Assembly: GCF_001468265.1 (NCBI RefSeq) | Contig: NZ_LNRZ01000002.1 | Location: 124,001-188,000 of the forward strand | Length of the DNA: 64,000 nt | Reading direction: 5' to 3' | DNA from: Sphingopyxis sp. H050 | GTDB taxonomy: Bacteria > Pseudomonadota > Alphaproteobacteria > Sphingomonadales > Sphingomonadaceae | Shown: piece after piece, positions 38,098-48,825 of the stretch | Layout: each line of letters starts with the position of its first letter | Position numbering within the stretch: position 1 is the stretch's first letter | Position numbers and translations under genes: made by a program | The notes under the pieces: model-generated | Database searches by the model: none | What the model was told of the DNA's origin: nothing | The model's input: only the letters and a program-made list of their open reading frames with translations

Positions 38098-39147
38098 TTA
38101 CTTCAGCTCCGCGCCGTCCAGCACGGTCATGCCCTTGGCGTTCGCCGCGGCCTTGTCCGCGACGTCCTTCGGCGACACGACCAGGCCCTTGGCGGCCAGA
38201 TAGCCGCCCGACGCCGCGCCCTTCAGGAATTCGGCAACATATTCGGCGAGGCCGGGGATCACGCCGACATGCGCTTTCTTGACATAGATGAACAGCGGGC
38301 GCGACCCCGGATAGCTGCCGTCGGCGATCGCGGCATAGGTCGGGCTGACGCCCTGCACCGGCACCGCCTTGATCTTGTCCTTGTTGGCGTCGAGATAGCT
38401 GAAGCCGAAGATGCCCAGGCTGTCGGGGTTCTTGTCCAGCTTCGAGATGATCAGGTTATCGTTCTCGCCCTGCTCGACATAGAAGGGCGCGCCGCGCAGC
38501 GTGGTGCAGGTCGCCTCGTGCTTTTCCTTGTCGCTGTCCTTCAGCGCCTTCATCTCGGGGTTGGCGTCGCAGCCCTTGCCCAGGATCAGCTCCTTGAACG
38601 CGTCATAGGTGCCGCTGGTCGACGGCGGGCCGAAGACCGAGATCGCGACCGGGGGCAGCGCCGGGTTGACGTCCTTCCACGTCTTGGCGGTGTTCGGCTT
38701 GCCATAGGGGTTCGCGGCGAGCGCCTTGTAGACATCCTCTTCCGACAGCTTGAAGCCCGGGCCGCGCTGCGCTTCGCCGAGCGCGATGCCGTCGATGCCA
38801 ACCTGGATTTCGACGATGTCCTTGACGCCATTCTTGGCGCAGGTGTCGAATTCCTTCTTCTTCATGCGGCGCGAGGCGTTCGCGATGTCGGGCGTGTCGC
38901 CGCCGACCCCGGCGCAGAAACGCTCGAAGCCGCCGCCGGTGCCGGTCGAATCGATCTTCGGCACCTTGTTGCCGGTCGCCTCGGCGAACTTTTCGCCCAC
39001 CGCGGTCGCAAAGGGATAGACGGTCGACGATCCGACCGCGCTGATATAGTCGCGCGCCGCGCCGCCCGAGGACGCCTGGTCCTGACAGGCGGAAAGCGCC
39101 AGCGCGGCGGTCGCGGCGCAGGCGATGAGGGCAAATGTCTTGGCCAT
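38098..39147 (-). CDS. pstS: Phosphate-binding protein PstS (lipoprotein-like signal)
   Basis: Periplasmic phosphate-binding protein of 349 residues. The N-terminal signal MAKTFALIACAATAALALSAC has a lipobox, so it may be lipid-anchored. The ligand loops are recognisable: ISAVGSSTVYPFA, DSTGTGGGFERFC, DIANASRRMKKKE and GIDGIALG, then GPPSTSGTYDAFKE, and YVEQGENDNLI. Two further Cys pairs (CAGVGGD...C; GKGCDAN...CTTLRG) occur in the alphaproteobacterial type. A Pho-box-like array lies 81-124 bases upstream of the start codon. Confidence 0.95.
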   Translation of the reverse strand: MAKTFALIACAATAALALSACQDQASSGGAARDYISAVGSSTVYPFATAVGEKFAEATGNKVPKIDSTGTGGGFERFCAGVGGDTPDIANASRRMKKKEFDTCAKNGVKDIVEIQVGIDGIALGEAQRGPGFKLSEEDVYKALAANPYGKPNTAKTWKDVNPALPPVAISVFGPPSTSGTYDAFKELILGKGCDANPEMKALKDSDKEKHEATCTTLRGAPFYVEQGENDNLIISKLDKNPDSLGIFGFSYLDANKDKIKAVPVQGVSPTYAAIADGSYPGSRPLFIYVKKAHVGVIPGLAEYVAEFLKGAASGGYLAAKGLVVSPKDVADKAAANAKGMTVLDGAELK

Positions 39148-39227
39148 GGAGTAATCCTGTAGAGGGGGTCGTTACCGAACCAAGCCGCCACCCCTGCGGC
39201 GACTCGCTGACTGCCCTCTGATGGATT

Positions 39228-39271
39228 TGTGTGACGCGTTTGTGACAGGGAGTGTCATGGAAGTGTCATGG
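39228..39271 (+). promoter_or_regulatory. Pho-box-like array of four 11-bp repeats upstream of pstS
   Basis: Four consecutive 11-mers TGTGTGACGCG, TTTGTGACAGG, GAGTGTCATGG and AAGTGTCATGG share TGT-G/C-A-C/T in phase, the organisation of PhoB-binding direct repeats. They lie between the pstS start and the end of the GHKL gene. Their orientation is the plus strand, opposite to pstS, which is atypical. Confidence 0.6.
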
Positions 39272-39288
39272 AGGGGTTCCGGTTGTCA

Positions 39289-41280
39289 TCAATCCTTATA
39301 CCGAGATTTTTGACGGGCTTCTTCAGTCGCCGGATCTACCAAAAAGTTGATTAGATCCTCCAGAATAATTACCTCAAAATCTGGTTGAGAGCCTCCCGAA
39401 TCTGGAAACGCTTGATGGGTTGCCCCAAAACACAGCCGTGATGCGCCTTCATCGCCAACAAGAAGAGAGTTCATAAAATACTTCTCTCGCCATTGCTTCT
39501 CGGCGGACCAGCACACCACCAAATTAACATGTCTAGGATACTTTATTTCATTACTGAAATCTCTTATCAGCGCATCAAAATCAAACTTAAACTCCAGCAC
39601 ACGAGGCTCCGATAAAAAGGGGAACCCAAGAGCGGAATCGACACCCAAAGGATTATTCTCACGTGAAAATTTTAAGTTGTTTTCTTCATGGTAATTTAGC
39701 TGAAAAAGGCTGTCATATCGATCGCTTTGTGATGTAGAATAAAACTGATACCCTCGTATCGCCCCAATTCCAATCAGTTCGTGGAAAAGAGCAACAACAT
39801 CTTGCTCTTGTTGTGGTTTTGATATGAGGCTGATGTCTTTCCCGTCATGAGAAAATGAAAGGAGGTTTTGGTCTCGATATTCTTCTTGCTTCTTTTTCCA
39901 CTCGTGAAGCTCTTTATCCGGCGCCACGGCAACGGCACCAGTATCAGGTTTGAGGTGCTGCAAATAGCGTTTGAACACTGTCACGCACCGAACCGAAATT
40001 GCTTCTGCTAATTCAGTTAGTTCTGGTTGAAACACTTTTCGTCCCATATCCGGCGCGCCGTCGGTAAAATGCACTACAACGTGCGAGTTCGCTTGATAGC
40101 CGATGGTGCTAGTCAACGGAATAATGGACAACTCTCCCTGCGGCATGTTGTCGCATGCCATTTGCAGTCCGCCATGTATAATTCGTTGGCCACGACGAAG
40201 CTTCAGCTCATCGTCATTAAAAGAATTCCATATTTTCGCGGAACGAAGAAATGAAGCATAAACAATAACGCTATGGCGCTCAATTAGGGATCTCTTTTCT
40301 TCATCTAAAGCGGTAGCAAACCATCCTGTCTCGCTCAGAAGATCCTCTTTTGAATAAATCTCCCACATGCAGTCCAATCTCTTGAATTCAATTGCAAGTT
40401 TTGAAAATCTTTGGTCAGGGCTACCTTGAATCTTTGATAGCTCACTTTCTATATCCTTAACTGTAGCTGTCTTTAGATCGGCCATTTCGTGAGGATAAAA
40501 ATACTCGGCCAGGTCACTTGAAAATTTTGTAGTTGTTCCATCCACATCTATACACGTTAGTTCAATTTGTGGATGGAATTTCGTCGAATTTAGATAGATT
40601 CCACCCAGCGGGCTTTTGATTCTAAGAACGTTGAACCATTGCTCGGCATTTCGAGCCCCGAGCCAGATCAGATCTCGCGGGCGTTCGCCAGGCAATCCTC
40701 CCAAAATGACTTCTATTGAGGTTCCATCTTCCGTGCCGATTTCGGGAATGTTGAATCTTTCGGCTTCGAACGTAGGCCGTGGGATCGACCCCGCGCTATC
40801 TTGCGCCCACTGGCGACCATTGCGGAGTATTGCCGACACTTCTTCGCCCGATTTGCGAGTGTGGGCGCGCAGCAGTGAAAATCCGTATGCAAGGAACGTC
40901 GCTCCGACACCCTTCTGGCCCCTATACTCCTTTGGGTTTTTGAAGCTGACGTTTGGCCGCAAAAAGAAGCGATACTCTGGCATCGTCATGCCGACACCAT
41001 TGTCCACTACTCTCACGCGGCTTCTTGCGGCATCGATCGTAATCCAGATTTTTGGCGAATAAGTTTCATCGGCAACTTTCGCTTTGGCCTGAAGGGCATC
41101 AAGCGAATTCTGAATGGTCTCGCAAAATAAGTCGAAATAGCCCGTGTAGGACTTCAGAATGTTCTGAACAATGCGCCGATTTGCTTGGTCCAAGAGAGCT
41201 TCGTTCTCGGATTCTGCATAATTAGTAGCCAGCGGATCGTAGCCATCAATATCGTTTAATGTCGCTGACACAGTTGTCAT
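39289..41280 (-). CDS. GHKL (Hsp90/MutL/MORC-like) ATPase with C-terminal PD-(D/E)XK-like region
   Basis: Protein of 663 residues, clearly AT-richer than all neighbours and with different codon choice, so probably acquired. The N-terminal GHKL ATPase fold is visible: N-box CETIQNSLDALQ (E54, N58, D61), G1 box VDNGVGM (D93), and G2 lid GQKGVGATF (121-129). This is the MutL/Hsp90/MORC type, since no histidine-kinase H-box exists. Residues about 150-470 are a long transducer/linker region with a helical segment WKKKQEEYRDQN. The C-terminal part holds RYD (521-523), LEFKF (E563, K565) and VNLVVCW (about 585-591), the order expected of a PD-(D/E)XK nuclease core. It stands alone, upstream of pstS. 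A defence or DNA-processing role is inference. Confidence 0.8.
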   Translation of the reverse strand: MTTVSATLNDIDGYDPLATNYAESENEALLDQANRRIVQNILKSYTGYFDLFCETIQNSLDALQAKAKVADETYSPKIWITIDAARSRVRVVDNGVGMTMPEYRFFLRPNVSFKNPKEYRGQKGVGATFLAYGFSLLRAHTRKSGEEVSAILRNGRQWAQDSAGSIPRPTFEAERFNIPEIGTEDGTSIEVILGGLPGERPRDLIWLGARNAEQWFNVLRIKSPLGGIYLNSTKFHPQIELTCIDVDGTTTKFSSDLAEYFYPHEMADLKTATVKDIESELSKIQGSPDQRFSKLAIEFKRLDCMWEIYSKEDLLSETGWFATALDEEKRSLIERHSVIVYASFLRSAKIWNSFNDDELKLRRGQRIIHGGLQMACDNMPQGELSIIPLTSTIGYQANSHVVVHFTDGAPDMGRKVFQPELTELAEAISVRCVTVFKRYLQHLKPDTGAVAVAPDKELHEWKKKQEEYRDQNLLSFSHDGKDISLISKPQQEQDVVALFHELIGIGAIRGYQFYSTSQSDRYDSLFQLNYHEENNLKFSRENNPLGVDSALGFPFLSEPRVLEFKFDFDALIRDFSNEIKYPRHVNLVVCWSAEKQWREKYFMNSLLVGDEGASRLCFGATHQAFPDSGGSQPDFEVIILEDLINFLVDPATEEARQKSRYKD

Positions 41281-41366
41281 CCCCTACCACGGTGTTCAGT
41301 TTTTATGGATTCCCGATGCCGTTTTTGCAATGCCGACGTTGAGGCGTTAGTAGTTGAGAGTTCCAG

Positions 41367-41675
41367 ATGATCTTCATCACCGGCCACGTCATCCTCACCC
41401 CCGAGCATCGCGAGCGCATGATCGCGCTCGGCGCCGAGCATAGCGCGCGGTCGCGGAGCGAGCCGGGGTGTCTCGCGCACAACTGCCATATCGATGTCGA
41501 GAACCCCGACCGGCTGATGTTCGTCGAGGAATGGGAGAGCATCGACGCCGTGCGCACCCATTTCGCGGTGCCCGCGTCCGCCGCCTTCGTCGCCGAAATG
41601 CGCGCCCTCTCGCCGCAGCCGCCGGTGATCCGCATCTTTGCCGCCGAGGATGTCACTGCAAAGCTGATGGGGTAG
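41367..41675 (+). CDS. Antibiotic biosynthesis monooxygenase-fold protein (quinol monooxygenase-like)
   Basis: Dimeric alpha+beta barrel protein of 102 residues. MIFITGHVILTPEHRERMI is the first strand and helix, RSRSEPGCLAHNCHIDVENP carries the conserved EPGC, and RLMFVEEWESIDAVRTHFA contains the WES-x-x-A-x-x-x-H signature. These enzymes oxidise quinols or act as haem-degrading or detoxifying monooxygenases; the substrate here is unknown. It is divergent from the GHKL gene, with an 86-base shared upstream region. Confidence 0.88.
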   Translation: MIFITGHVILTPEHRERMIALGAEHSARSRSEPGCLAHNCHIDVENPDRLMFVEEWESIDAVRTHFAVPASAAFVAEMRALSPQPPVIRIFAAEDVTAKLMG

Positions 41676-41712
41676 GGGCGGCGTTCGCTGTCGCGGCGGT
41701 CCCTATTCCGTC

Positions 41713-41787
41713 ATGCCGGGCTTGACCCGGCATCCGCCTTTCCTCCTTCAAAACAAGGCAGGCCCCGGATCAAGTCCGGGGTGACGA
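41713..41787. repeat. Palindromic repeat, CCGGACTTGATCCGG class
   Basis: Left arm TCATGCCGGGCTTGACCCGG and right arm CCCGGATCAAGTCCGGGGTG (then ACGA) are imperfect inverted repeats of the class seen at 13521-13593. It lies just after the monooxygenase-fold gene. Confidence 0.65.
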
Positions 41788-41809
41788 TAAGGGTGTAAGC
41801 GGGCCCGAA

Positions 41810-41957
41810 AAAACCGCTGTCCTACATTATCCGGCTGTGCCAGCGTTCCGGCCGCTCTTTGATTTCGTCGATGATCCGCTCCTCCGCTACGGCCCCGGCC
41901 TAAAGCGACAAAGGAGACAGTTTCGCGCTGTGCGTCCGTATCTTTTGTCGCTTTAAG
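41810..41957. repeat. Dispersed ~150-bp element with TAAAGCGACAAA arms (copy 2)
   Basis: Colinear with 13785-13932: TCCTACATT, CGGC, GCTCTTTGA, TAAAGCGACAAA, CGTCCGT and TTTTGTCGCTTTAAG occur in the same order and similar spacing. The arm pair TAAAGCGACAAA and TTTGTCGCTTTA (41900-41954) is a perfect 12-bp inverted repeat here. As with copy 1, it lies between convergent genes. Confidence 0.65.
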
Positions 41958-41971
41958 AAGCGCGCGCCGGG

Positions 41972-42006
41972 CATAAGAAAAGCGCCCCGGAACCGGTCCG
42001 GGGCGC
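41972..42006 (-). terminator. Terminator of the 257-aa exported protein gene
   Basis: Perfect stem GCGCCCCGGA (41982-41991) with TCCGGGGCGC (41997-42006) around a 5-base loop. On the minus strand it is followed by TTTTCTTAT. It lies 23 bases after the stop at 42030. Confidence 0.75.
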
Positions 42007-42029
42007 CCCTCTGTCGCGATGCCGGTCGA

Positions 42030-42803
42030 TCAGCCTTCGGTCGGCGTCGTCGCGGCGACCGGTTCCTCCGCCGGCGCGGCGGCGGGTTCTGAGGCGGCTT
42101 CGGCGGCGGGAGCCGCTGCGGCTGGTGCCGCGGCCGCGGCGGGTGCCGCCAGCTCGGCCGTGGGCACGATCTTCGCGCCCGCCGGGATGACATAGCTCAG
42201 CGCGTCCGCGGTGCGCGCGGTCAGGTGTTGGCCGACCGGGATGATCGCCGACTTGCCGGTGACGAAGGCGCCGAACACGCCGACCGCGACCACCGCGCCG
42301 ACCGCGGCGCCGGTGTTGCCCACGCCTTCCTGCCGGTGCTTGCCCGCCAGCGCGACCTTCTGGCCGTTCGGCATCGTCAGGTCGTTGAAGGTGATTTCCA
42401 TCTTCGCCGACTTGCCGAATGCGCCCTTGCCGGTGCGCCAGGTGACGGTGCCCCGCGCCGGCGTGCCCTTCGGGATCACGACGACGCCATTGTGCATCAC
42501 GTCGAACAGGCTGCGCATCAGCACCACGTCGCCCTCGCGCAGTTGCTTGCTCGACGCCTCGTCATCGGGCGTCAGGATGACCTCGGTATAGGAGGGCAGA
42601 AGCAGCGTCGGCGCGATCGCCGTGGCGGCGGCGACGGGCGCTGCGGCGGGAGCGGCGGCGGCTGCGGGCGCAGCGGCGCTTTCGGCCTCGACCGCGGCCG
42701 TTGCTTCGGCCGCCGCGGGTGCGGCGCCTTCCTGCGCCTGCGCCGGAACGGCGAGCATGGCAAAAGAACCCGCCAGAGCGGTTGCGACCTTCAAACGTAA
42801 CAT
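42030..42803 (-). CDS. Exported Ala/Pro-rich protein of unknown function
   Basis: Predicted periplasmic or envelope protein of 257 residues from the ATG at 42803. Signal peptide MLRLKVATALAGSFAMLAVPA is followed by an Ala-rich low-complexity segment (to about 75). A globular middle domain (about 78-200) follows: VILTPDDEASSKQLREGDVV, FDVMHNGVVVIPKGTPARGT and WRTGKGAFGKSAKMEITF. The tail is again Ala/Pro/Glu-rich. The middle domain has beta-barrel-like strands reminiscent of SH3-like or conjugation TrbI-type folds, but I recognise no firm family. A good terminator follows. Confidence 0.7.
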   Translation of the reverse strand: MLRLKVATALAGSFAMLAVPAQAQEGAAPAAAEATAAVEAESAAAPAAAAAPAAAPVAAATAIAPTLLLPSYTEVILTPDDEASSKQLREGDVVLMRSLFDVMHNGVVVIPKGTPARGTVTWRTGKGAFGKSAKMEITFNDLTMPNGQKVALAGKHRQEGVGNTGAAVGAVVAVGVFGAFVTGKSAIIPVGQHLTARTADALSYVIPAGAKIVPTAELAAPAAAAAPAAAAPAAEAASEPAAAPAEEPVAATTPTEG

Positions 42804-42974
42804 GTCATTCCCCCGAATTGCCGCTGATGCCGCGGCGTTCCCCTCGCCGCAGGACGCGGCCTCTGCGTCATGCTGGGCCGCGAAAATCTTGTCAATCGGG
42901 GACATTACCGATCCTGATGCATCGCGCGCAGATGCCCGCTATTGGTACAGCGGCGCGTTGAGGCAGGGGAGCAT

Positions 42975-43523
42975 ATGAGCGGGTTCGAATTCATCTTTTC
43001 GCTGTTCGGGCTGATCCTCGGCCTTGCGCTCGCCGAGGGGCTGGGCGGGCTCAGCCGCGCGCTGAAGGCGAGCCACAAGGTGCGCATCGGCTGGCCGACC
43101 GCGCTGCTCGGGCTGTTCGTGTCGTGCGACGTCGTGACCTTCTGGATGTACGGCTGGTCGATGCGCGACACGCTGCCGCTGAGCTGGCCGGTCCTGTTCG
43201 GCGGCTTCATTGTCACCGCCATCTATTTCGTCTCGGCGAGCCTCGTCTTTCCCGACGATCCCGAGGCGTGGGACGATCTGAACGCGCATTTCGACCGCCA
43301 CCGCCGCAAGGTGCTCGGCGGCATTTTTCTTTGCAACGTTGCGCTGATCGCCAGCGTGATCTGGCTCGCGGCCCTGCCGCCCCTCGACCTGCGCCGGATC
43401 GTGATTACGTGGAGCTTCTTCCCCGTCGCGCTGCTCGCGATCTGGACGAAGGACCGCCGCGTCGTCTGCGCCTGCCTGATCTGGCTGATCGCCACCTATC
43501 CGCTGTCGGCGGTGTGGCACTGA
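42975..43523 (+). CDS. Multi-pass membrane protein of unknown function (182 aa)
   Basis: Begins [20 protein letters not shown]. About five hydrophobic helices are visible: 5-24, 45-64, 73-98, 122-142 and 147-177. [20 protein letters not shown] and a charged loop [20 protein letters not shown] are striking features. No known transporter or enzyme motif is seen. The ATG at 42975 follows GGGGAGCAT and is preferred over 42942, which precedes it by 11 non-hydrophobic residues. Confidence 0.75.
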   Translation: MSGFEFIFSLFGLILGLALAEGLGGLSRALKASHKVRIGWPTALLGLFVSCDVVTFWMYGWSMRDTLPLSWPVLFGGFIVTAIYFVSASLVFPDDPEAWDDLNAHFDRHRRKVLGGIFLCNVALIASVIWLAALPPLDLRRIVITWSFFPVALLAIWTKDRRVVCACLIWLIATYPLSAVWH

Positions 43524-43622
43524 GTCTCTCTCCTCCCATTTATGGGAGGGGTCGGGGGAGGGCATGTCGATATCGCGCGGGGGCCACAGGCCTTCCCCAA
43601 ACCCGTCCCTGAAGGGAGGGGC

Positions 43623-46514
<2,892 letters not shown>

Positions 46515-46525
46515 GGGAGAGATTT

Positions 46526-46540
46526 GTTCCAGATTTGTTC
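46526..46540 (-). promoter_or_regulatory. LexA-binding SOS box of uvrA (GTTC-N7-GTTC)
   Basis: GTTC (46526-46529) and GTTC (46537-46540) are separated by exactly seven bases, the alphaproteobacterial LexA consensus. It lies 12 bases upstream of the uvrA start codon and within the 232-base region shared with the divergent M13 peptidase gene. LexA binding here would block uvrA transcription until DNA damage. Confidence 0.75.
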
Positions 46541-46746
46541 TATTGGCGCAAGAGGCGGTTTCGCGCCGGTTCTGCGTCAAGATAGGGTGCCGGATGCCGC
46601 ATCGCAATGCGGTGGCTTTCCACCAACATCCCAAAGGCTTCGACCAATGCCCCGTCCGCCGCTTGACGCTTTCCCGCGTTGGGCGGACAACAATGTTACA
46701 TGCGCCGCCACCGACCCGGCGGACCGGGGAATCAGGAGACTGGGGA

Positions 46747-48825
46747 ATGAAGACGCTTTTTGCAGGAGCCGCCGGGCTGGCAATTGCCGCCGTATTGGCT
46801 GTGGCGCCCGCTGTAGCGCGTGAAGCTGCACCGAACGCAACGTTGGTCGCCCAGGCCGACGGGGAAGTCCCGGCCAAGGATGACGGTTCGCTGAAGGCGC
46901 TGACATTCGGCGACTGGGGCGTCGACCTGAACGCCCGCGACACGAGCGTCAAACCCGGCGACGATTTCGACAAATATGCCAACGGCGGCTGGTTCGCGCG
47001 TACCGAAATCCCGTCGGACCAGGCGTCGGCGGGCGTCGACTATGACGTCTACAATCTGACCCAGCGCCAGCTGCGCCAGTTGGTAACGAGCGCCCCGGCG
47101 ACGAGCCAGGTCGGCGGGCTTTACCAAAGCTTCCTCGACGAGAAACGCGTCGATGCGCTCGGCGCCAAGCCGGTGATGGCCGATATCGCCGCAGTCTCGG
47201 CGATCAAGGACAAGAGCGCGATGGCGCGATTCATGGGCACGACGCAGGGCGGCTTCGGCGCATCGATCGTCAGCGGTGGCCCCTATGCCGACACCAACGA
47301 TCCGACGACCAACGTCCTGTGGCTCGGTCAGGCCGGGCTCGGGCTGCCGGAAAAAGACTATTATCTCAACGACAGCTTCAAGGCGCAGCGCGACGCCTAT
47401 CGCGCTTATATCTCGCGGACGATGAAGATGATCGGCAACGCGGCGCCCGAAAAGGCGGCCGATGCGATCATGGCGTTCGAGACCGAGATCGCCAAGGTCA
47501 GCTGGGCGATCGCCGACCGCCGCGACATCGGCAAGATCAACAATCCGATGTCGTCAGACGAACTTGCGGCCTATGCGCCGGGGCTCGACTGGAAGGCCTG
47601 GTTCGCAGGCGCCGGGATCGCGCCGCAGAAGCGGATTATCGTGAACGAGAATACCGCAGTGCGGGACATCGCGGCGCTCTATGCCAAGGCCCCGCTCGAC
47701 ACGATCAAGCTGTGGCAGCAGTTTCACGTCGCCGACAATGCGGCGCCCTATCTGTCGAAGCCGTTCGTCGATAGCCGATTTGAATATACGAAGGTGCTGA
47801 GCGGGGTCGGCGAGCTGCGCCCGCGCTGGAAGCGTGGCCTGACGCTGGTCGACGGCAGCCTCGGCGAGTTGGTCGGCGAAACCTATTCGAAGCAATATTT
47901 CCCGGCGAGCGCGAAAACGAAGATGGAGACGCTCGTCGCGAACCTGAAGCTCGCGATGGGCGACCGCATCCGGGCCAACAGCTGGATGGCGCCAGAGACC
48001 AAAGCAGCGGCGCTAGACAAGCTGTCGAAGATGGATGTCATGGTCGGCTACCCCGACAAATGGCGCGACTATTCGGGGCTGAAGATCGATCCCGCCGACC
48101 TCTATGGCAATGTGAAGCGCAGCGCGGCGTTCGAATATGCCTATTCGCTGTCGGACCTGAACAAGCCCGTCGACCGCAAGAAATGGTCGATGAACCCTCA
48201 GGAGGTGAACGCCTATAACGGCGGCCTCGAGAATAAGATCGTGTTTCCGGCCGGCATCCTGCAGGCGCCGTACTTCAGCGAGAGCGTCGACGATGCGGTC
48301 AACTATGGCGCTATCGGCGCCGTGATCGGCCACGAAATCACGCATGGCTTTGACGATCAGGGACGCAAGATCGACGCCAATGGCGCGGTGCGCGACTGGT
48401 GGACCGCGGCCGATGCGGCGCGCTTCGAGGCGCAGGCGAAGGCATTCGGCGCGCAATATGCGACCTATGAGGCGGCGCCCGGCGCCTTCATCAACCCCGA
48501 CCTGACGATGGGCGAGAATATCGCCGATCTTGCGGGGCTGGAGATCGCCTATGACGCATACCACCGCTCGCTGAACGGCAAGGAAGCGCCCGTGATCGAC
48601 GGGCTGACCGGCGACCAGCGCTTCTTCCTCGCTTTCGCACAGGCTTGGCGCGACAAGGCACGCGAGGATTCGATCAAGCAGCAGGTAGCGAGCGATCCGC
48701 ACAGCCCCGCGCGCTGGCGGATCATCGGCCCAGTGCGCAACGTCGATGCCTGGTACAAGGCATTCAACGTCACCCCTGACAGCAAATATTATATCAAGCC
48801 CGAAGACCGGACGAAGATCTGGTAA
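46747..48825 (+). CDS. M13-family zinc metallopeptidase (neprilysin/PepO-like)
   Basis: Exported endopeptidase of 692 residues. The signal peptide is [20 protein letters not shown](PAVA). The N-terminal M13 domain begins [20 protein letters not shown] with [13 protein letters not shown]. The zinc site is [14 protein letters not shown] (His529 of the HExxH) with the third ligand Glu in [28 protein letters not shown] near the end is the family's substrate-binding Arg region. It probably degrades peptides in the periplasm. The ATG at 46747 was chosen for the signal peptide; the frame is open far upstream as an antisense of uvrA. Confidence 0.94.
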   Translation: MKTLFAGAAGLAIAAVLAVAPAVAREAAPNATLVAQADGEVPAKDDGSLKALTFGDWGVDLNARDTSVKPGDDFDKYANGGWFARTEIPSDQASAGVDYDVYNLTQRQLRQLVTSAPATSQVGGLYQSFLDEKRVDALGAKPVMADIAAVSAIKDKSAMARFMGTTQGGFGASIVSGGPYADTNDPTTNVLWLGQAGLGLPEKDYYLNDSFKAQRDAYRAYISRTMKMIGNAAPEKAADAIMAFETEIAKVSWAIADRRDIGKINNPMSSDELAAYAPGLDWKAWFAGAGIAPQKRIIVNENTAVRDIAALYAKAPLDTIKLWQQFHVADNAAPYLSKPFVDSRFEYTKVLSGVGELRPRWKRGLTLVDGSLGELVGETYSKQYFPASAKTKMETLVANLKLAMGDRIRANSWMAPETKAAALDKLSKMDVMVGYPDKWRDYSGLKIDPADLYGNVKRSAAFEYAYSLSDLNKPVDRKKWSMNPQEVNAYNGGLENKIVFPAGILQAPYFSESVDDAVNYGAIGAVIGHEITHGFDDQGRKIDANGAVRDWWTAADAARFEAQAKAFGAQYATYEAAPGAFINPDLTMGENIADLAGLEIAYDAYHRSLNGKEAPVIDGLTGDQRFFLAFAQAWRDKAREDSIKQQVASDPHSPARWRIIGPVRNVDAWYKAFNVTPDSKYYIKPEDRTKIW

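Noticed and set aside
39289..41280. Interpretation of the GHKL gene as PhoR or another histidine kinase
   Set aside because: There is no membrane segment and no H-box or DHp domain; the N-box and lid spacing are of the Hsp90/MutL/MORC type.
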